Positions 1-7,910 of a stretch of 64,000 nt of DNA are shown here, one piece after another. The stretch is taken from contig OZ242258.1 of NCBI GenBank assembly GCA_965207025.1, positions 1,426,001 through 1,490,000 on the forward strand, in the 5' to 3' direction. The translations under genes were made by a program, and so were the position numbers. The notes beneath the pieces were generated by a model. That model was not told the origin of the DNA. It made no database searches and worked only from the letters and a program-made list of their open reading frames with translations. This DNA is from Bin87 sp034423595 (GTDB lineage: Bacteria; Chloroflexota; Dehalococcoidia; Lucifugimonadales; UBA3495). Numbering within the stretch: position 1 is the first letter of the stretch; the number at the start of each line of letters is the position of its first letter.

Positions 1-806
1 CATACCGCCGGATCTGCATAGTCACTGACCGTCCGCCACGCCGCATCGGCGTCCATAAGGTTGTTGAACGACAGCTCCCGCCCGTGCAACTGCTCGGCTC
101 GGGCCAGTCCTCCGGTTCCGCCGGCGGCCGGAACATACAGCGCCCCGCGTTGGTGAGGATTCTCCCCGTACCGCAAGGACGACACCCGCGTTAACCCGAT
201 GGTGACCTGCTCGGGCATTTCGTCTTCTGACGAGGCATCCGACGCCAGGTATTCGGCAACCGCCGCGTCATACACTGCAACGTGCTGGAATGCTTTTGTT
301 GCCAGAGTACGCCGCTGTTGCAGGTTCAATCCACCGCCGGCGAGCGCGTCCGCGACCCAGCCGTAGTCCGCCGGATCAACAATTACCGCCACCGAAGGAA
401 AATTCTTCGCGGCAGCGCGGAGCATCGTAGGTCCGCCAATATCAATGTTCTCCAGGGCGTCGTCCAGGGTTACGCCCGCCTTGCTCACGGTCTCGACAAA
501 TGGGTACAGGTTCACCACCACCATGTCGATGGCGTCGATTCCATGCTGATTCAGCTCCGACATGTGGTCGGGTAAATCCCGGCGGGCCAGCAGACCACCG
601 TGAATCACCGGATGCAGGGTCTTTACCCGCCCCTCCAGAATCTCCGGTGAGCCGGTAACATCCGAAACCTGCCGGACGGGTACACCGGCGTCGGACAGGC
701 TCCGATGGGTTCCCCCCGTGCTGATCAGCTCGTAGCCCGTGCCCGAAAGTCGCCGGCCGAGTTCTTCAATGCCTGTTTTGTCGAATACGCTGAGTAAGGC
801 CTTCAA
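1..806 (-). CDS. purH: Bifunctional PurH (AICAR transformylase / IMP cyclohydrolase), N-terminal part
   Basis: Catalyses the last two steps of IMP synthesis in the cytoplasm. The gene runs off the left edge, so only about 268 N-terminal codons are present. They cover the MGS-like IMP cyclohydrolase domain (ISTGGTH near residue 27, VKTLHPVIHGG, NIDIGGPTMLRAAAKN) and the start of the transformylase domain (LRYGENPHQRGALY, ELSFNNLMDADAAW). The start is a TTG at 806: an in-frame TAA lies two codons upstream, so no earlier start is possible, and an AGGAG lies at 819-823. It follows purM and a small ORF on the same strand. Identification is secure; only the 3' part is unseen. Confidence 0.95.
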   Translation of the reverse strand, partial: MKALLSVFDKTGIEELGRRLSGTGYELISTGGTHRSLSDAGVPVRQVSDVTGSPEILEGRVKTLHPVIHGGLLARRDLPDHMSELNQHGIDAIDMVVVNLYPFVETVSKAGVTLDDALENIDIGGPTMLRAAAKNFPSVAVIVDPADYGWVADALAGGGLNLQQRRTLATKAFQHVAVYDAAVAEYLASDASSEDEMPEQVTIGLTRVSSLRYGENPHQRGALYVPAAGGTGGLARAEQLHGRELSFNNLMDADAAWRTVSDYADPAV

Positions 807-843
807 GTTTTAGATTATCTCCTGTTGAATCTACGCGGTGTCG

Positions 844-1086
844 TCAGACGCCGCCCGCTCCGCCGTCAAACCCGCCAAATCCGCCGCCGTGGTCAGCGTT
901 GTGATTGAAATGCCCGGCGTCGCCCGGATGGTTCAGCTGTCCGGGATCCACGTTGTGGCTGCCGTGATGACCTCCATACCAGATCAGGCCCAACGGCCCC
1001 CAGGCCCACCAGGGACTGTGGATCCCATGCAACCCTTCGTTCTCTGCGCGTGTCCTGTTGCGTCGAAACCAGTTCGTCATTCCCAT
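844..1086 (-). CDS. Small His/Gly/Trp-rich protein inside the pur operon
   Basis: An 80-residue ORF of unknown function lies between purM (23 nt upstream) and purH (37 nt downstream), in the same direction. Its ATG is preceded by GGGAGGTGA at a good distance, one of the strongest ribosome-binding sites in the window, which argues that it is translated. The N-terminus is basic (WFRRNRTRAENE). The centre is aromatic (HSPWWAWGPLGLIWYGG) and the C-terminal half is rich in His, Asn and Gly, ending in a Gly-rich tail. There is no signal peptide and no recognised domain. The His clusters could bind metal, but that is a guess. Confidence 0.6.
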   Translation of the reverse strand: MGMTNWFRRNRTRAENEGLHGIHSPWWAWGPLGLIWYGGHHGSHNVDPGQLNHPGDAGHFNHNADHGGGFGGFDGGAGGV

Positions 1087-1109
1087 TTCGTCACCTCCCT
1101 AGCGTGCGG

Positions 1110-2141
1110 TTACCCTTCGCCAAATATTACCCTATCTCGTCCTTGCTGCTCTACTATTCGACCCACATCCACGGCGTCATCAACGCTGGATACCAACGCA
1201 TCCGCTTCTGCCTCGTCGCACACCGCAACCATGCCCAGGCCCATATTGAACACGCGGAACATCTCATCGTCGCTCACCGATCCGGCCCGCTGAATCGCGC
1301 CGAATATTGGAGGAACTTCCCACGATCCCAGCCGAAACTCCGCCGCCACTCCCACCGGCAGCGAGGCCGGCATCTTGCCCGGCAAACCGCCTCCCGTGAT
1401 GTGGCTCAACGCCTTGATGGACACAAGGTGAGGCGCCAACATTGGGTAGTAACCTCGGTGGCGCACCATCAGTTCATCGCCCAGGTTCCGCTCCAACCCA
1501 GGCCAAGGCCGGAACAACGCCGAAGGATCCTCGTCGGTGCCGAAAACACGGCGAACCAGCGAAAAGCCGTTGGTGTGCACTCCACTTGACGGTATCCCAA
1601 TTAGTCGATCACCCACCGCTACCGCCTTCGCATCTATTAGCGCCTCCCGCTCGGCTACCCCCACCAGGAACCCCGCCAAGTCGAAATCGCTTGGACCATA
1701 CACCCCGGGCAATTGCGCCGTTTCCCCACCGATGAGGGCACATCCGGCCTCGCGGCATCCCCAAACAATTCCCCGCATCAGCATCTCCAGCCTGTGTTCG
1801 TCAAACGCGCTGAAAGACACATAGTCGAGGAAGAACAGGGGCCGCGCGCCTTTAGTCAGAATGTCGTTCACGTTGAGCGTAACCAGATCCTGCCCAACTC
1901 CCTCGAAGTGCCCCAACTGGGCTGCCACTTTTAACTTGGTCCCCACTCCGTCTGTGCTGGCCACCAGCACCGGATCAGCGTATTCGCCCATGGCAAACAA
2001 CCCGGCGAATCCGCCGCCCCCATCGAGCACCTCCGGTCCGTGCGTCAACGCCGCGAACGCCTTGATGCGGTCCTTCAACCCATCCATGGCGTCGAGGGAG
2101 ACGCCCGCGGCCTCATAGGTGTCCGTTTCCAGAGCGCTCAA
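1110..2141 (-). CDS. purM: Phosphoribosylformylglycinamidine cyclo-ligase (AIR synthetase)
   Basis: ATP-dependent ring closure of FGAM to AIR in purine synthesis. At 343 residues it has the usual PurM length. The sequence shows the substrate and nucleotide segments GGFAGLFAM, VASTDGVGTKLKVA (near residue 62), LVTLNVNDILTKGARPLFFLDY, CALIGGETAQLPGVY and the C-terminal HITGGGLPGKMP. The start is a TTG at 2141 with GAGG about six bases upstream; no better in-frame ATG fits the family N-terminus. It lies 22 nt after purF, in one operon with the small ORF and purH. Confidence 0.95.
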   Translation of the reverse strand: MSALETDTYEAAGVSLDAMDGLKDRIKAFAALTHGPEVLDGGGGFAGLFAMGEYADPVLVASTDGVGTKLKVAAQLGHFEGVGQDLVTLNVNDILTKGARPLFFLDYVSFSAFDEHRLEMLMRGIVWGCREAGCALIGGETAQLPGVYGPSDFDLAGFLVGVAEREALIDAKAVAVGDRLIGIPSSGVHTNGFSLVRRVFGTDEDPSALFRPWPGLERNLGDELMVRHRGYYPMLAPHLVSIKALSHITGGGLPGKMPASLPVGVAAEFRLGSWEVPPIFGAIQRAGSVSDDEMFRVFNMGLGMVAVCDEAEADALVSSVDDAVDVGRIVEQQGRDRVIFGEG

Positions 2142-2163
2142 CCCAACCTCGAAGACGCGCCCC

Positions 2164-3630
2164 TCACGATGCCGAGCGCTCCAAGGCCGTCTTGGAGAAG
2201 TCCAATTGCACCGGCACCGGGTAGTTTCCAGTGAAGCAGGCGTCGCAGAATCCTGCCTGCGGCTGCCCCTGCTTCGCCACCGACATCAAACCGCTCACGC
2301 TCAGATAACCCAGGGTGTCGGCTCCGGTAAGGGCTCTAATCTGCTCGATGGTCTTGTTGGCGGCGATCAATTCCTGACGGGTCGCCATGTCAACCCCAAG
2401 ATAGCAGGGATGCTTGATTGGCGGGGCGCAAACGCGCAGGTGAATCTCGGTTGCGCCGGCCTTCTTGAGCAAATCCACTACATGAGGGGTTGTAGTGCCG
2501 CGCACGATGCTGTCGTCAACTACCACCAGCCGCTTGCCGCGTAAAACGGCCGGCATGGGGTTGAACTTCTGCCGCACTCCCCGATCCCGGCGCTGCTGTT
2601 CCGGTTCGATGAAGGTGCGCCCGACGTAACGGTTTCGTACCAGCCCGTTGGCAAAGGGAATTCCCGACTCTTTGGCGAAACCTACCGCCGCCGAGGTGGA
2701 TGAGTCCGGAATCCCGATCACCAGGTCAGCGTCCACCGGATGTTGCCGGGCCAGCTCCGCACCCATTTCTTCGCGGACGGTGTGCATCAGCCGGTCGTCC
2801 ATCATACTGTCCGGCCGCGCGAAATAGATCCACTCGAACACGCAGAGAGCTCGCTTGCGCTCCGTTTCCCCACGGTACACTTCCGAGTGGATACCCTCCG
2901 CGGTGACCACTATCACCTCGCCCGGCTCCAGCTCTCTGATAAACTCCGCCTGCATATGATCCAGCGCGCAGGTTTCGGAGGCGAACACCCACCCGTTTCC
3001 ATGATCAGACGGCAGCCGCCCCAGGCAAAGAGGACGAATGCCCAACGGGTCCCGAGCAGCAATCAGCGCGTTTGGAGTCAACAATGTCAGGGAAAACGCT
3101 CCGTTCATCACCCGCATACCGTGGAACAAACGCTCGTGCCACGAATCCCCGGGCGCGTTTGCCAGCAAATGGGCGATCACCTCGCTGTCCGTGGTAGTTT
3201 CAAACCGGCAATCCACGCGCTCCAACAGCTGTTCTCGCAATTGGACTGAGTTGACGATATTGCCGTTGTGCGCAACCGCCAGCCGTCCATTGATCCCGTC
3301 AACAACCAGGGGTTGAGCATTGCACGGATCACTCGATCCGGTGGTGGAGTAGCGCGTATGCCCAATGGCGGTTTCGCCCTTGATGGCATCCAGGTCCCCG
3401 TCGTCGAACGCCTCGGAAACCAGTCCCATCCCGGAATGTACCCTGATAGCGCCTTGTTCCGACGCGGCCACACCGGCCGATTCCTGTCCCCGATGCTGTA
3501 ACGCAAACAGCCCGATAGCGGCCAGCGTCGCGCTATGGCTGCCGGGGCTGTGTATGCCGACGACCCCGCATTCCTCACGCGGGTGGTCGAAAGGGACCGG
3601 GTCCCGTTGACCGTACAACGGCAGATTCAT
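2164..3630 (-). CDS. purF: Amidophosphoribosyltransferase (glutamine PRPP amidotransferase)
   Basis: Commits PRPP to purine synthesis by making phosphoribosylamine from glutamine. The 488-residue protein has a 20-residue propeptide ending just before Cys21 (ECGVVGI), the N-terminal nucleophile exposed by cleavage. The Ntn glutaminase domain is followed by the PRPP-binding segment RLVVVDDSIVRGTTT. Cysteines in ALCVFEW, HPCYLG and FCDACF fit the B. subtilis-type [4Fe-4S] form. It is first in the pur operon. The ATG at 3630 sits almost on the predicted transcription start, so the mRNA may be leaderless. Confidence 0.96.
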   Translation of the reverse strand: MNLPLYGQRDPVPFDHPREECGVVGIHSPGSHSATLAAIGLFALQHRGQESAGVAASEQGAIRVHSGMGLVSEAFDDGDLDAIKGETAIGHTRYSTTGSSDPCNAQPLVVDGINGRLAVAHNGNIVNSVQLREQLLERVDCRFETTTDSEVIAHLLANAPGDSWHERLFHGMRVMNGAFSLTLLTPNALIAARDPLGIRPLCLGRLPSDHGNGWVFASETCALDHMQAEFIRELEPGEVIVVTAEGIHSEVYRGETERKRALCVFEWIYFARPDSMMDDRLMHTVREEMGAELARQHPVDADLVIGIPDSSTSAAVGFAKESGIPFANGLVRNRYVGRTFIEPEQQRRDRGVRQKFNPMPAVLRGKRLVVVDDSIVRGTTTPHVVDLLKKAGATEIHLRVCAPPIKHPCYLGVDMATRQELIAANKTIEQIRALTGADTLGYLSVSGLMSVAKQGQPQAGFCDACFTGNYPVPVQLDFSKTALERSAS

Positions 3631-3636
3631 TGCTAC

Positions 3637-3666
3637 ATTTTATTGCGTCAGGCGGCTGCGGGTCAA
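3637..3666 (-). promoter_or_regulatory. Predicted sigma-70-type promoter of the pur operon
   Basis: On the minus strand TTGACC (3666-3661) and TAAAAT (3642-3637) are separated by 18 nt. The -10 box ends only six bases before the purF ATG, so transcription would begin at or next to the start codon. No Shine-Dalgarno sequence precedes this ATG. No purine riboswitch-like fold is seen. Confidence 0.5.
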
Positions 3667-3738
3667 CGCAATGCGCTTCGCACGCAGGGTAATTCGATTT
3701 TTCCCTCGATGATCCGTTATCGCCGCCAACACCGGGAG

Positions 3739-4482
3739 TCAGTCCCGGTCGGGGATGATCTGGACTTTCCGGCTCTCGCCATACCCCACGCTCTCGGTGC
3801 GGATGCCCTCCCTGGTGTCCAGGTACAGGTGAATCACCCGGCGGTCTGACGGAGGCATTGGCTCCAGCGTGATGCTGCGGCCGGTTTGCGATACCCGGCT
3901 GGCCACCCGGTCCGCCATTTCCCGCAAAGAGTCCTCCCGCCGCTGACGGTACTGCTCAACGTCCAGGGCCACCCGAATGTTTTCCTCCTCGAACTGCTGC
4001 CGTACGATGCTTTGCACAATGAATTGCAATGACTGGAGGGTATTGCCCCGGCGCCCGATCAACAGGCCCGAATCCGGGCCGTTGATGTCAATTACCGGGC
4101 CCCCGGTAAATTCATCGTGCGCCGACCTCAGTGAGATGTCCACGTCTGCCCCCACGGTTTCCAGGATGCGTTGCACCGCCTGGATTGCCGCCTCAGCCGG
4201 CGTGTCCGCCTCGATCCCTGCCGTCGGCGGGGACTCCACCATTACGGGCCCTTCATCCTCATGGTCGCCGCTGTCCGACGCTTCGGCTACCTCTTCTTCA
4301 GCCCCGGAGTCGGAAAGTCGCGTTACTCGCACTTCCGCCAACTCACCGCCAATGCCCAGAAACCCCTGGCGGCCCCTATTTAGTATTTCTACCTCTACCT
4401 CGCTGCGGTCGGCGCCGAGAGCTGCGAGCGCCTGCTCTTCGGCTTCTTCGACGGTTCTCCCGGTTTGAATTATCTGATTCAT
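3739..4482 (-). CDS. khpB: KhpB/Jag RNA-binding protein (Jag_N-KH-R3H)
   Basis: A cytoplasmic RNA-binding protein normally encoded next to yidC. The 247 residues start with the Jag_N domain (MNQIIQTGRTVEEAEEQALA, then GRQGFLGIGG). An acidic linker follows, then a KH domain (GLLIGRRGNTLQSLQFIVQ) and a C-terminal R3H domain (REMADRVASRVSQTG, then MPPSDRRVIHLYL). The ATG at 4482 has AGGAGAG upstream and is the only start that keeps the whole Jag_N domain; the longer ORF reading into yidC lacks family similarity at its N-terminus. The start lies 107 nt inside the yidC coding region, so the two genes overlap in different frames. Confidence 0.92.
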   Translation of the reverse strand: MNQIIQTGRTVEEAEEQALAALGADRSEVEVEILNRGRQGFLGIGGELAEVRVTRLSDSGAEEEVAEASDSGDHEDEGPVMVESPPTAGIEADTPAEAAIQAVQRILETVGADVDISLRSAHDEFTGGPVIDINGPDSGLLIGRRGNTLQSLQFIVQSIVRQQFEEENIRVALDVEQYRQRREDSLREMADRVASRVSQTGRSITLEPMPPSDRRVIHLYLDTREGIRTESVGYGESRKVQIIPDRD

Positions 4483-5305
4483 CGCTACTACTCTCCTGCG
4501 GGTCGGGAGCGATAACCGCCGGCGCGGGTTCCGACTCTGCTTCGCCGCGCTTCGGGAACAATGGGAACAGTGGCCCCCAACCGGTAATGAAATACTGGAT
4601 GCCAATTCCGATGAGGTTGGAGACTACCCAGTAAAGCGGCAAACCGCTGGGCCAACCCAGTGAAAACGCTCCCAGGAAGATCGGCATCATCCACAACATC
4701 ATCGTTTGACTGGACTGTTGACGCGGGTCCGGCGACGGCATCTGCGTCATCTTCTGCTGTACCCACGTGGTCACCGCGACAAGCACCGGCATCACGATGG
4801 GCGACGGGTCCGGCCGACTCAAATCCATCCACAAGAACCCGTTGTTCACCGGGACCGAGGCGTGTATGGGCACAAACGTTATCCAGGAGTACAGCTTGTC
4901 TGACAGATTGACCAGGTCCTCCGGGTTGTTGAACAACGTCTGTATCAAGACCCGGAACAAACCAATGAGAATCGGCATTTGGACGATCAGCGGCCCCAGG
5001 CAGCCGATGGGGTTCACGCCGCTTTCACGGTACAACCGCATGGTCTCCTGGGAAACGCGCTGCCGGTCGCCGGCGTACCGCTCCTGGATCTCCCGTACCT
5101 TCGGTTGCAACCCGGTCATCGACCGCATCTGCCGCAACTGTCGCACCGTCAGAGGTATGGTCACCACCCTCACCAGCACGGTAAATGCGATTATCGCAAG
5201 CCCCATCTGCGCAAAGCACAACACGTACAACACCAACAGGGTGTTGAGCATGGGGCGTATGATGATCTCTCGCCAGAGATCGCCGAAGATTGCAAAGATT
5301 TCCAC
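4376..5305 (-). CDS. yidC: YidC/Oxa1-family membrane protein insertase
   Basis: Inserts membrane proteins with or without SecYEG. The 309 residues are of the short Gram-positive/Chloroflexi type, without the large periplasmic domain. There are about five membrane segments, including MLNTLLVLYVLCFAQMGLAI and MPILIGLFRVLIQTLF, plus the conserved cytoplasmic hairpin RQLRQMRSMTGLQPKVREI. The C-terminus is long and very basic (RRRSRRAGARSSRRRPQRGR), as in YidC forms that contact ribosomes. This tail is encoded in the 107-nt stretch that also encodes the KhpB N-terminus. It sits in the conserved rpmH-rnpA-yidD-yidC-khpB order. Confidence 0.95.
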   Translation of the reverse strand: MEIFAIFGDLWREIIIRPMLNTLLVLYVLCFAQMGLAIIAFTVLVRVVTIPLTVRQLRQMRSMTGLQPKVREIQERYAGDRQRVSQETMRLYRESGVNPIGCLGPLIVQMPILIGLFRVLIQTLFNNPEDLVNLSDKLYSWITFVPIHASVPVNNGFLWMDLSRPDPSPIVMPVLVAVTTWVQQKMTQMPSPDPRQQSSQTMMLWMMPIFLGAFSLGWPSGLPLYWVVSNLIGIGIQYFITGWGPLFPLFPKRGEAESEPAPAVIAPDPQESSSDESDNSNRENRRRSRRAGARSSRRRPQRGRGRNTK

Positions 5306-5346
5306 TGGATTTGACCCGAATTACTGCCTTGTCAGCCGCGCCGCAC

Positions 5347-6582
5347 CTAATTGCACCTGGTGTTTTCTTCGGTATCGTAACACCACATTATGTTGATTCC
5401 AGACCTTACCTGCACCCGGCGGACCGTTCCGTCGGTTGCCCCTACGTAAACCGACTCTGCGGGTTGCGGCAGACCGCCAACTACCCGGTCCGGCAAACTG
5501 GCGAGCCTGGCCCTGATTTTCGTGTCTCTATCGCCAAGCTTCAATGACGCTATTTCCTGGGCCACACCGTGCGACGCATCGGTGGCGCGGAGTACCGACA
5601 ACTGCCCGTCCACCGTCGCCACTACCAGCCCTCGTTCCAGCAAAACCGGGCTGGACACTATCGGAGCGCCCAGGTCGTACTCCCACAGCAATATGCCGTT
5701 ATCGTCCAGCGCATACACCTTGCCGTCCATCGCCGGCGCGAAGATCGCCCGCCCGGACGCCACCGGGGTTGCCCACCACCAGTTGTTCGCCTGGAATTGC
5801 CAGCGCAGCTGACCGTCATTCAGTCCCAATGCATACAACTGCCGGTCGAAGGACCCGACTATCAGCATGTTTTTGTGGATCACCGGGCTGGCGACCACGG
5901 CTGCGCCAGTCTCAAACTGCCATTCCAACGCGCCGCTGTCCAGGCTCACCGCATACACGTTTCCGTCTTGCGATCCGAAGTAAGCAACTCCGTTCCGCAA
6001 CACCGGCGTTGACCAGATTTCGCCTTCGGTCTGGAAGGGAGACCACCGCAGAGCTTCTCCTGTTATGGCGTTGTAAGCGTACAGACCGCCATCCTCGGAT
6101 CCAACGGCGATGATGCCGCCGGCCTCGTCCAAGGCAGGGCTGCCTACCAGGGGAAGGGCTTCGTCCGAATCGTTTTGCGGACGGCGCCACGCCGTCGCCG
6201 CCGCTCCTCCGCCGTCAGGCGGGTCAATCGCGTACAACACTCCGTCGATCCCCGACACGTATAGGAACCTGCCCACAGCCGGCGGATTGTAAGCCCCACG
6301 AAAACCGTTCTCACCACCTATCGCTGAAACCCAGCGTGTGCTCACGCCCTCCGGTCCCAGGTCGTTCAGAGCGTATACCTGGCCCTCGAGCGTGGTGGCG
6401 TACACCACGCCTTCCGCCACCTCTACCGCTCCCCATCCCTGGGTTGATGCCCCGAGATTGGGCGTGCAACCGGTGGCGACGAGTATAACCAAGGCCAGCG
6501 TGCCAAGAAGCGCCATTTGCCATGGCATTTTTTCCCATGGCAGGCGACGGAGCAGGTTAAACCGCGGCATCGGAATCAACAA
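5347..6582 (-). CDS. PQQ-like beta-propeller lipoprotein (BamB-like fold)
   Basis: A 411-residue predicted lipoprotein: basic N-terminus, hydrophobic stretch MALLGTLALVILVATGC and lipobox Cys39. The mature part has about eight PQQ-type repeats of the form GxxDGxxYAL, for example SGIDGVLYAIDP, GSEDGGLYAYN, GSQDGNVYAVS, GSFDRQLYALG and PAMDGKVYALDD. This predicts an eight-bladed propeller on the outer face of the membrane. It lies between yidD and yidC, so a role in membrane-protein or envelope assembly is plausible but not shown. The TTG at 6582 is used here; an ATG at 6570 is possible. Confidence 0.85.
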   Translation of the reverse strand: MLIPMPRFNLLRRLPWEKMPWQMALLGTLALVILVATGCTPNLGASTQGWGAVEVAEGVVYATTLEGQVYALNDLGPEGVSTRWVSAIGGENGFRGAYNPPAVGRFLYVSGIDGVLYAIDPPDGGGAAATAWRRPQNDSDEALPLVGSPALDEAGGIIAVGSEDGGLYAYNAITGEALRWSPFQTEGEIWSTPVLRNGVAYFGSQDGNVYAVSLDSGALEWQFETGAAVVASPVIHKNMLIVGSFDRQLYALGLNDGQLRWQFQANNWWWATPVASGRAIFAPAMDGKVYALDDNGILLWEYDLGAPIVSSPVLLERGLVVATVDGQLSVLRATDASHGVAQEIASLKLGDRDTKIRARLASLPDRVVGGLPQPAESVYVGATDGTVRRVQVRSGINIMWCYDTEENTRCN

Positions 6583-6601
6583 ATCTACTTCACGGCAACC
6601 G

Positions 6602-6811
6602 TCAGATTACCGGATCGTAGCCCTTGCCGCCCTGCGGGCGGCACCGCAGAATGCGCTTCAATCCCATCCAGCACCCCCGCATCGCCCCGAAGCGTTCCAC
6701 GGCCTCAAGGGTGTACTGAGAACAGCTGGGCTGGAACCGGCACATCGTAGGCAGGTAGGGCGAAATGGCCTGTTGATACAGCCTGATCAAGGCGATGGCC
6801 ACTAACTTCAT
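6602..6811 (-). CDS. yidD: Membrane protein insertion efficiency factor YidD
   Basis: A small (69-residue) amphipathic protein of the YidD family, usually encoded between rnpA and yidC. Diagnostic segments are LIRLYQQAISPYLPTMCRFQPSCSQYTLEAVERFG and GLKRILRCRPQGGKGYDPV, with the three conserved cysteines. The ATG at 6811 overlaps the rnpA stop (ATGA), which indicates translational coupling. The longer ORF upstream is rnpA read in another frame. Confidence 0.93.
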   Translation of the reverse strand: MKLVAIALIRLYQQAISPYLPTMCRFQPSCSQYTLEAVERFGAMRGCWMGLKRILRCRPQGGKGYDPVI

Positions 6812-7152
6812 TTGCGCGACTCCGGCGCCGTCAGGCTCGTCCGCCGCATCAGGTTGCGTACCGCGCGTTCCAACTGGGCGTAGGTTGCGCCGGCTGCCCC
6901 CTTGCGCGCCATTATGACCGCGTCCCAACCGGGTTGAAAATCGGTGTTGCGCACCGCTTCCCGCAGACGCCGCTTGACGCGATTCCTGACGACCGCGTTC
7001 CCTACTCTTTTACTGGCCACAAAGCAAAAGCGCGAACGGCCCAGATCATTGGGAGAAAGACGCAGTACCAGGAGACCGTTGGCCACACTGCGCCCTTGTC
7101 TATGGACATCGGTGATGCGGGCGTTTGCAGTGAGCCGATGATGTCTTTGCAT
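6808..7152 (-). CDS. rnpA: Ribonuclease P protein component
   Basis: Protein cofactor of RNase P in tRNA 5' maturation. The 114 residues contain the RNase P signature FCFVASKRVGNAVVRNRVKRRLREAVR and the N-terminal HRLTANARITDVHRQGRS. The ATG at 7152 matches the family N-terminus. An upstream in-frame TTG at 7188 would add 12 residues, and neither has a clear ribosome-binding site, so the start is uncertain. It follows rpmH and overlaps yidD by 4 nt. Confidence 0.93.
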   Translation of the reverse strand: MQRHHRLTANARITDVHRQGRSVANGLLVLRLSPNDLGRSRFCFVASKRVGNAVVRNRVKRRLREAVRNTDFQPGWDAVIMARKGAAGATYAQLERAVRNLMRRTSLTAPESRK

Positions 7153-7196
7153 CGATAATCGGCGGCCAGTTACGATGGTCAGGAGCAACAGGTCAA

Positions 7197-7334
7197 CTAC
7201 ACGGACAGCCGGTGCCGGCCCTTGAACCGGCGACGGCGCAACACCGCGCGTCCATCTGAAGTGCGGGAACGTGAGCGGAAACCGTGCACCCGGGCGCGGC
7301 GTCGCTTTTTGGGCTGGTAAGTTCGTTTCGGCAT
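7197..7334 (-). CDS. rpmH: Ribosomal protein bL34
   Basis: A 45-residue ribosomal protein of the large subunit with the usual sequence MPKRTYQPKKRRRARVHGFR and C-terminal RRFKGRHRLSV. The ATG at 7334 has GGAGAAA upstream. It is the first gene of the rpmH-rnpA-yidD-yidC-khpB operon, whose order is conserved near replication origins in many bacteria. No dnaA or oriC-like DnaA-box cluster is visible in the divergent spacer here. Confidence 0.97.
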   Translation of the reverse strand: MPKRTYQPKKRRRARVHGFRSRSRTSDGRAVLRRRRFKGRHRLSV

Positions 7335-7356
7335 ACTGTTTCTCCGACGGTATTCA

Positions 7357-7385
7357 ATACTACTGCCAATACCCCGGTGCGTCAA
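7357..7385 (-). promoter_or_regulatory. Predicted rpmH promoter
   Basis: On the minus strand TTGACG (7385-7380) and TAGTAT (7362-7357) are separated by exactly 17 nt, 22 nt upstream of the rpmH ATG. This is one of the best sigma-70-like matches in the window. Confidence 0.65.
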
Positions 7386-7441
7386 GAAAGGGCCGGCCAT
7401 CCGAAAATCCTTCGCGCCAATCCCAAATCGCGCGGAAACGC

Positions 7442-7470
7442 TTACTTTGCCGCAGCATCCCCGTTATAAT
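7442..7470 (+). promoter_or_regulatory. Candidate promoter of the small membrane protein gene
   Basis: A perfect TATAAT at 7465-7470 lies 17 nt after a weak -35 (TTACTT, 7442-7447) and 49 nt before the ATG at 7520. It is divergent from the rpmH promoter. Confidence 0.4.
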
Positions 7471-7519
7471 CCTTCTCGTAAACGTACCGACACGCTCACC
7501 ATAGTTCGGATGCCCTACG

Positions 7520-7909
7520 ATGAAAGATCGCTACGAACAGGAAATCGAACAGCTCCTCAGCGAATTGGAGTCTGAATCCACAGACACAACCGATCCGAAT
7601 CGCCCGGGAGACTCCGCTCAGCCGCTGGACGACCAACCCTCGCCATTTGCACCCAGGCCCAAGCAAGCGCCAATCCTCATCTCTCCCGTCAAGTTGGCGA
7701 TCGCTGGGGCAGTCCTGGCAGTGGTGGGGCTTATGTTGCCCGTCCTGAAATGGCTATCTTTGGCCGGCCTCGGCATAATGGTTGCCGCGGTGGCCTGGAT
7801 GGTGATCCGGCGCATGGGCTCGCAACAGCCCTCCTACTGGCGCGGCAGGCGGGTTGACGAACCGCCCCAGGGAGCCTGGCAGCGGTTCCGCCGCTGGTTG
7901 TCCAAGTAG
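7520..7909 (+). CDS. Small membrane protein of unknown function
   Basis: 129 residues, not assigned to a named family. The first 50 residues are acidic and then Pro-rich (cytoplasmic, low complexity). Two adjacent hydrophobic segments follow (VKLAIAGAVLAVVGLMLPVL and LAGLGIMVAAVAWMVI), then a basic, Trp-rich tail (SYWRGRRVDEPPQGAWQRFRRWLSK). This predicts a helical hairpin in the membrane. It is divergent from rpmH and nearly abuts the convergent ggt stop codon at 7911. Confidence 0.7.
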   Translation: MKDRYEQEIEQLLSELESESTDTTDPNRPGDSAQPLDDQPSPFAPRPKQAPILISPVKLAIAGAVLAVVGLMLPVLKWLSLAGLGIMVAAVAWMVIRRMGSQQPSYWRGRRVDEPPQGAWQRFRRWLSK

Positions 7910-7910
7910 G

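Noticed and set aside
3631..3738. Purine riboswitch before purF
   Set aside because: The promoter lies directly at the start codon, which leaves no room for an aptamer in the leader.
7335..7519. Replication origin next to rpmH
   Set aside because: The rpmH-rnpA order can mark oriC, but no DnaA-box cluster, AT-rich unwinding region or dnaA gene is seen here.
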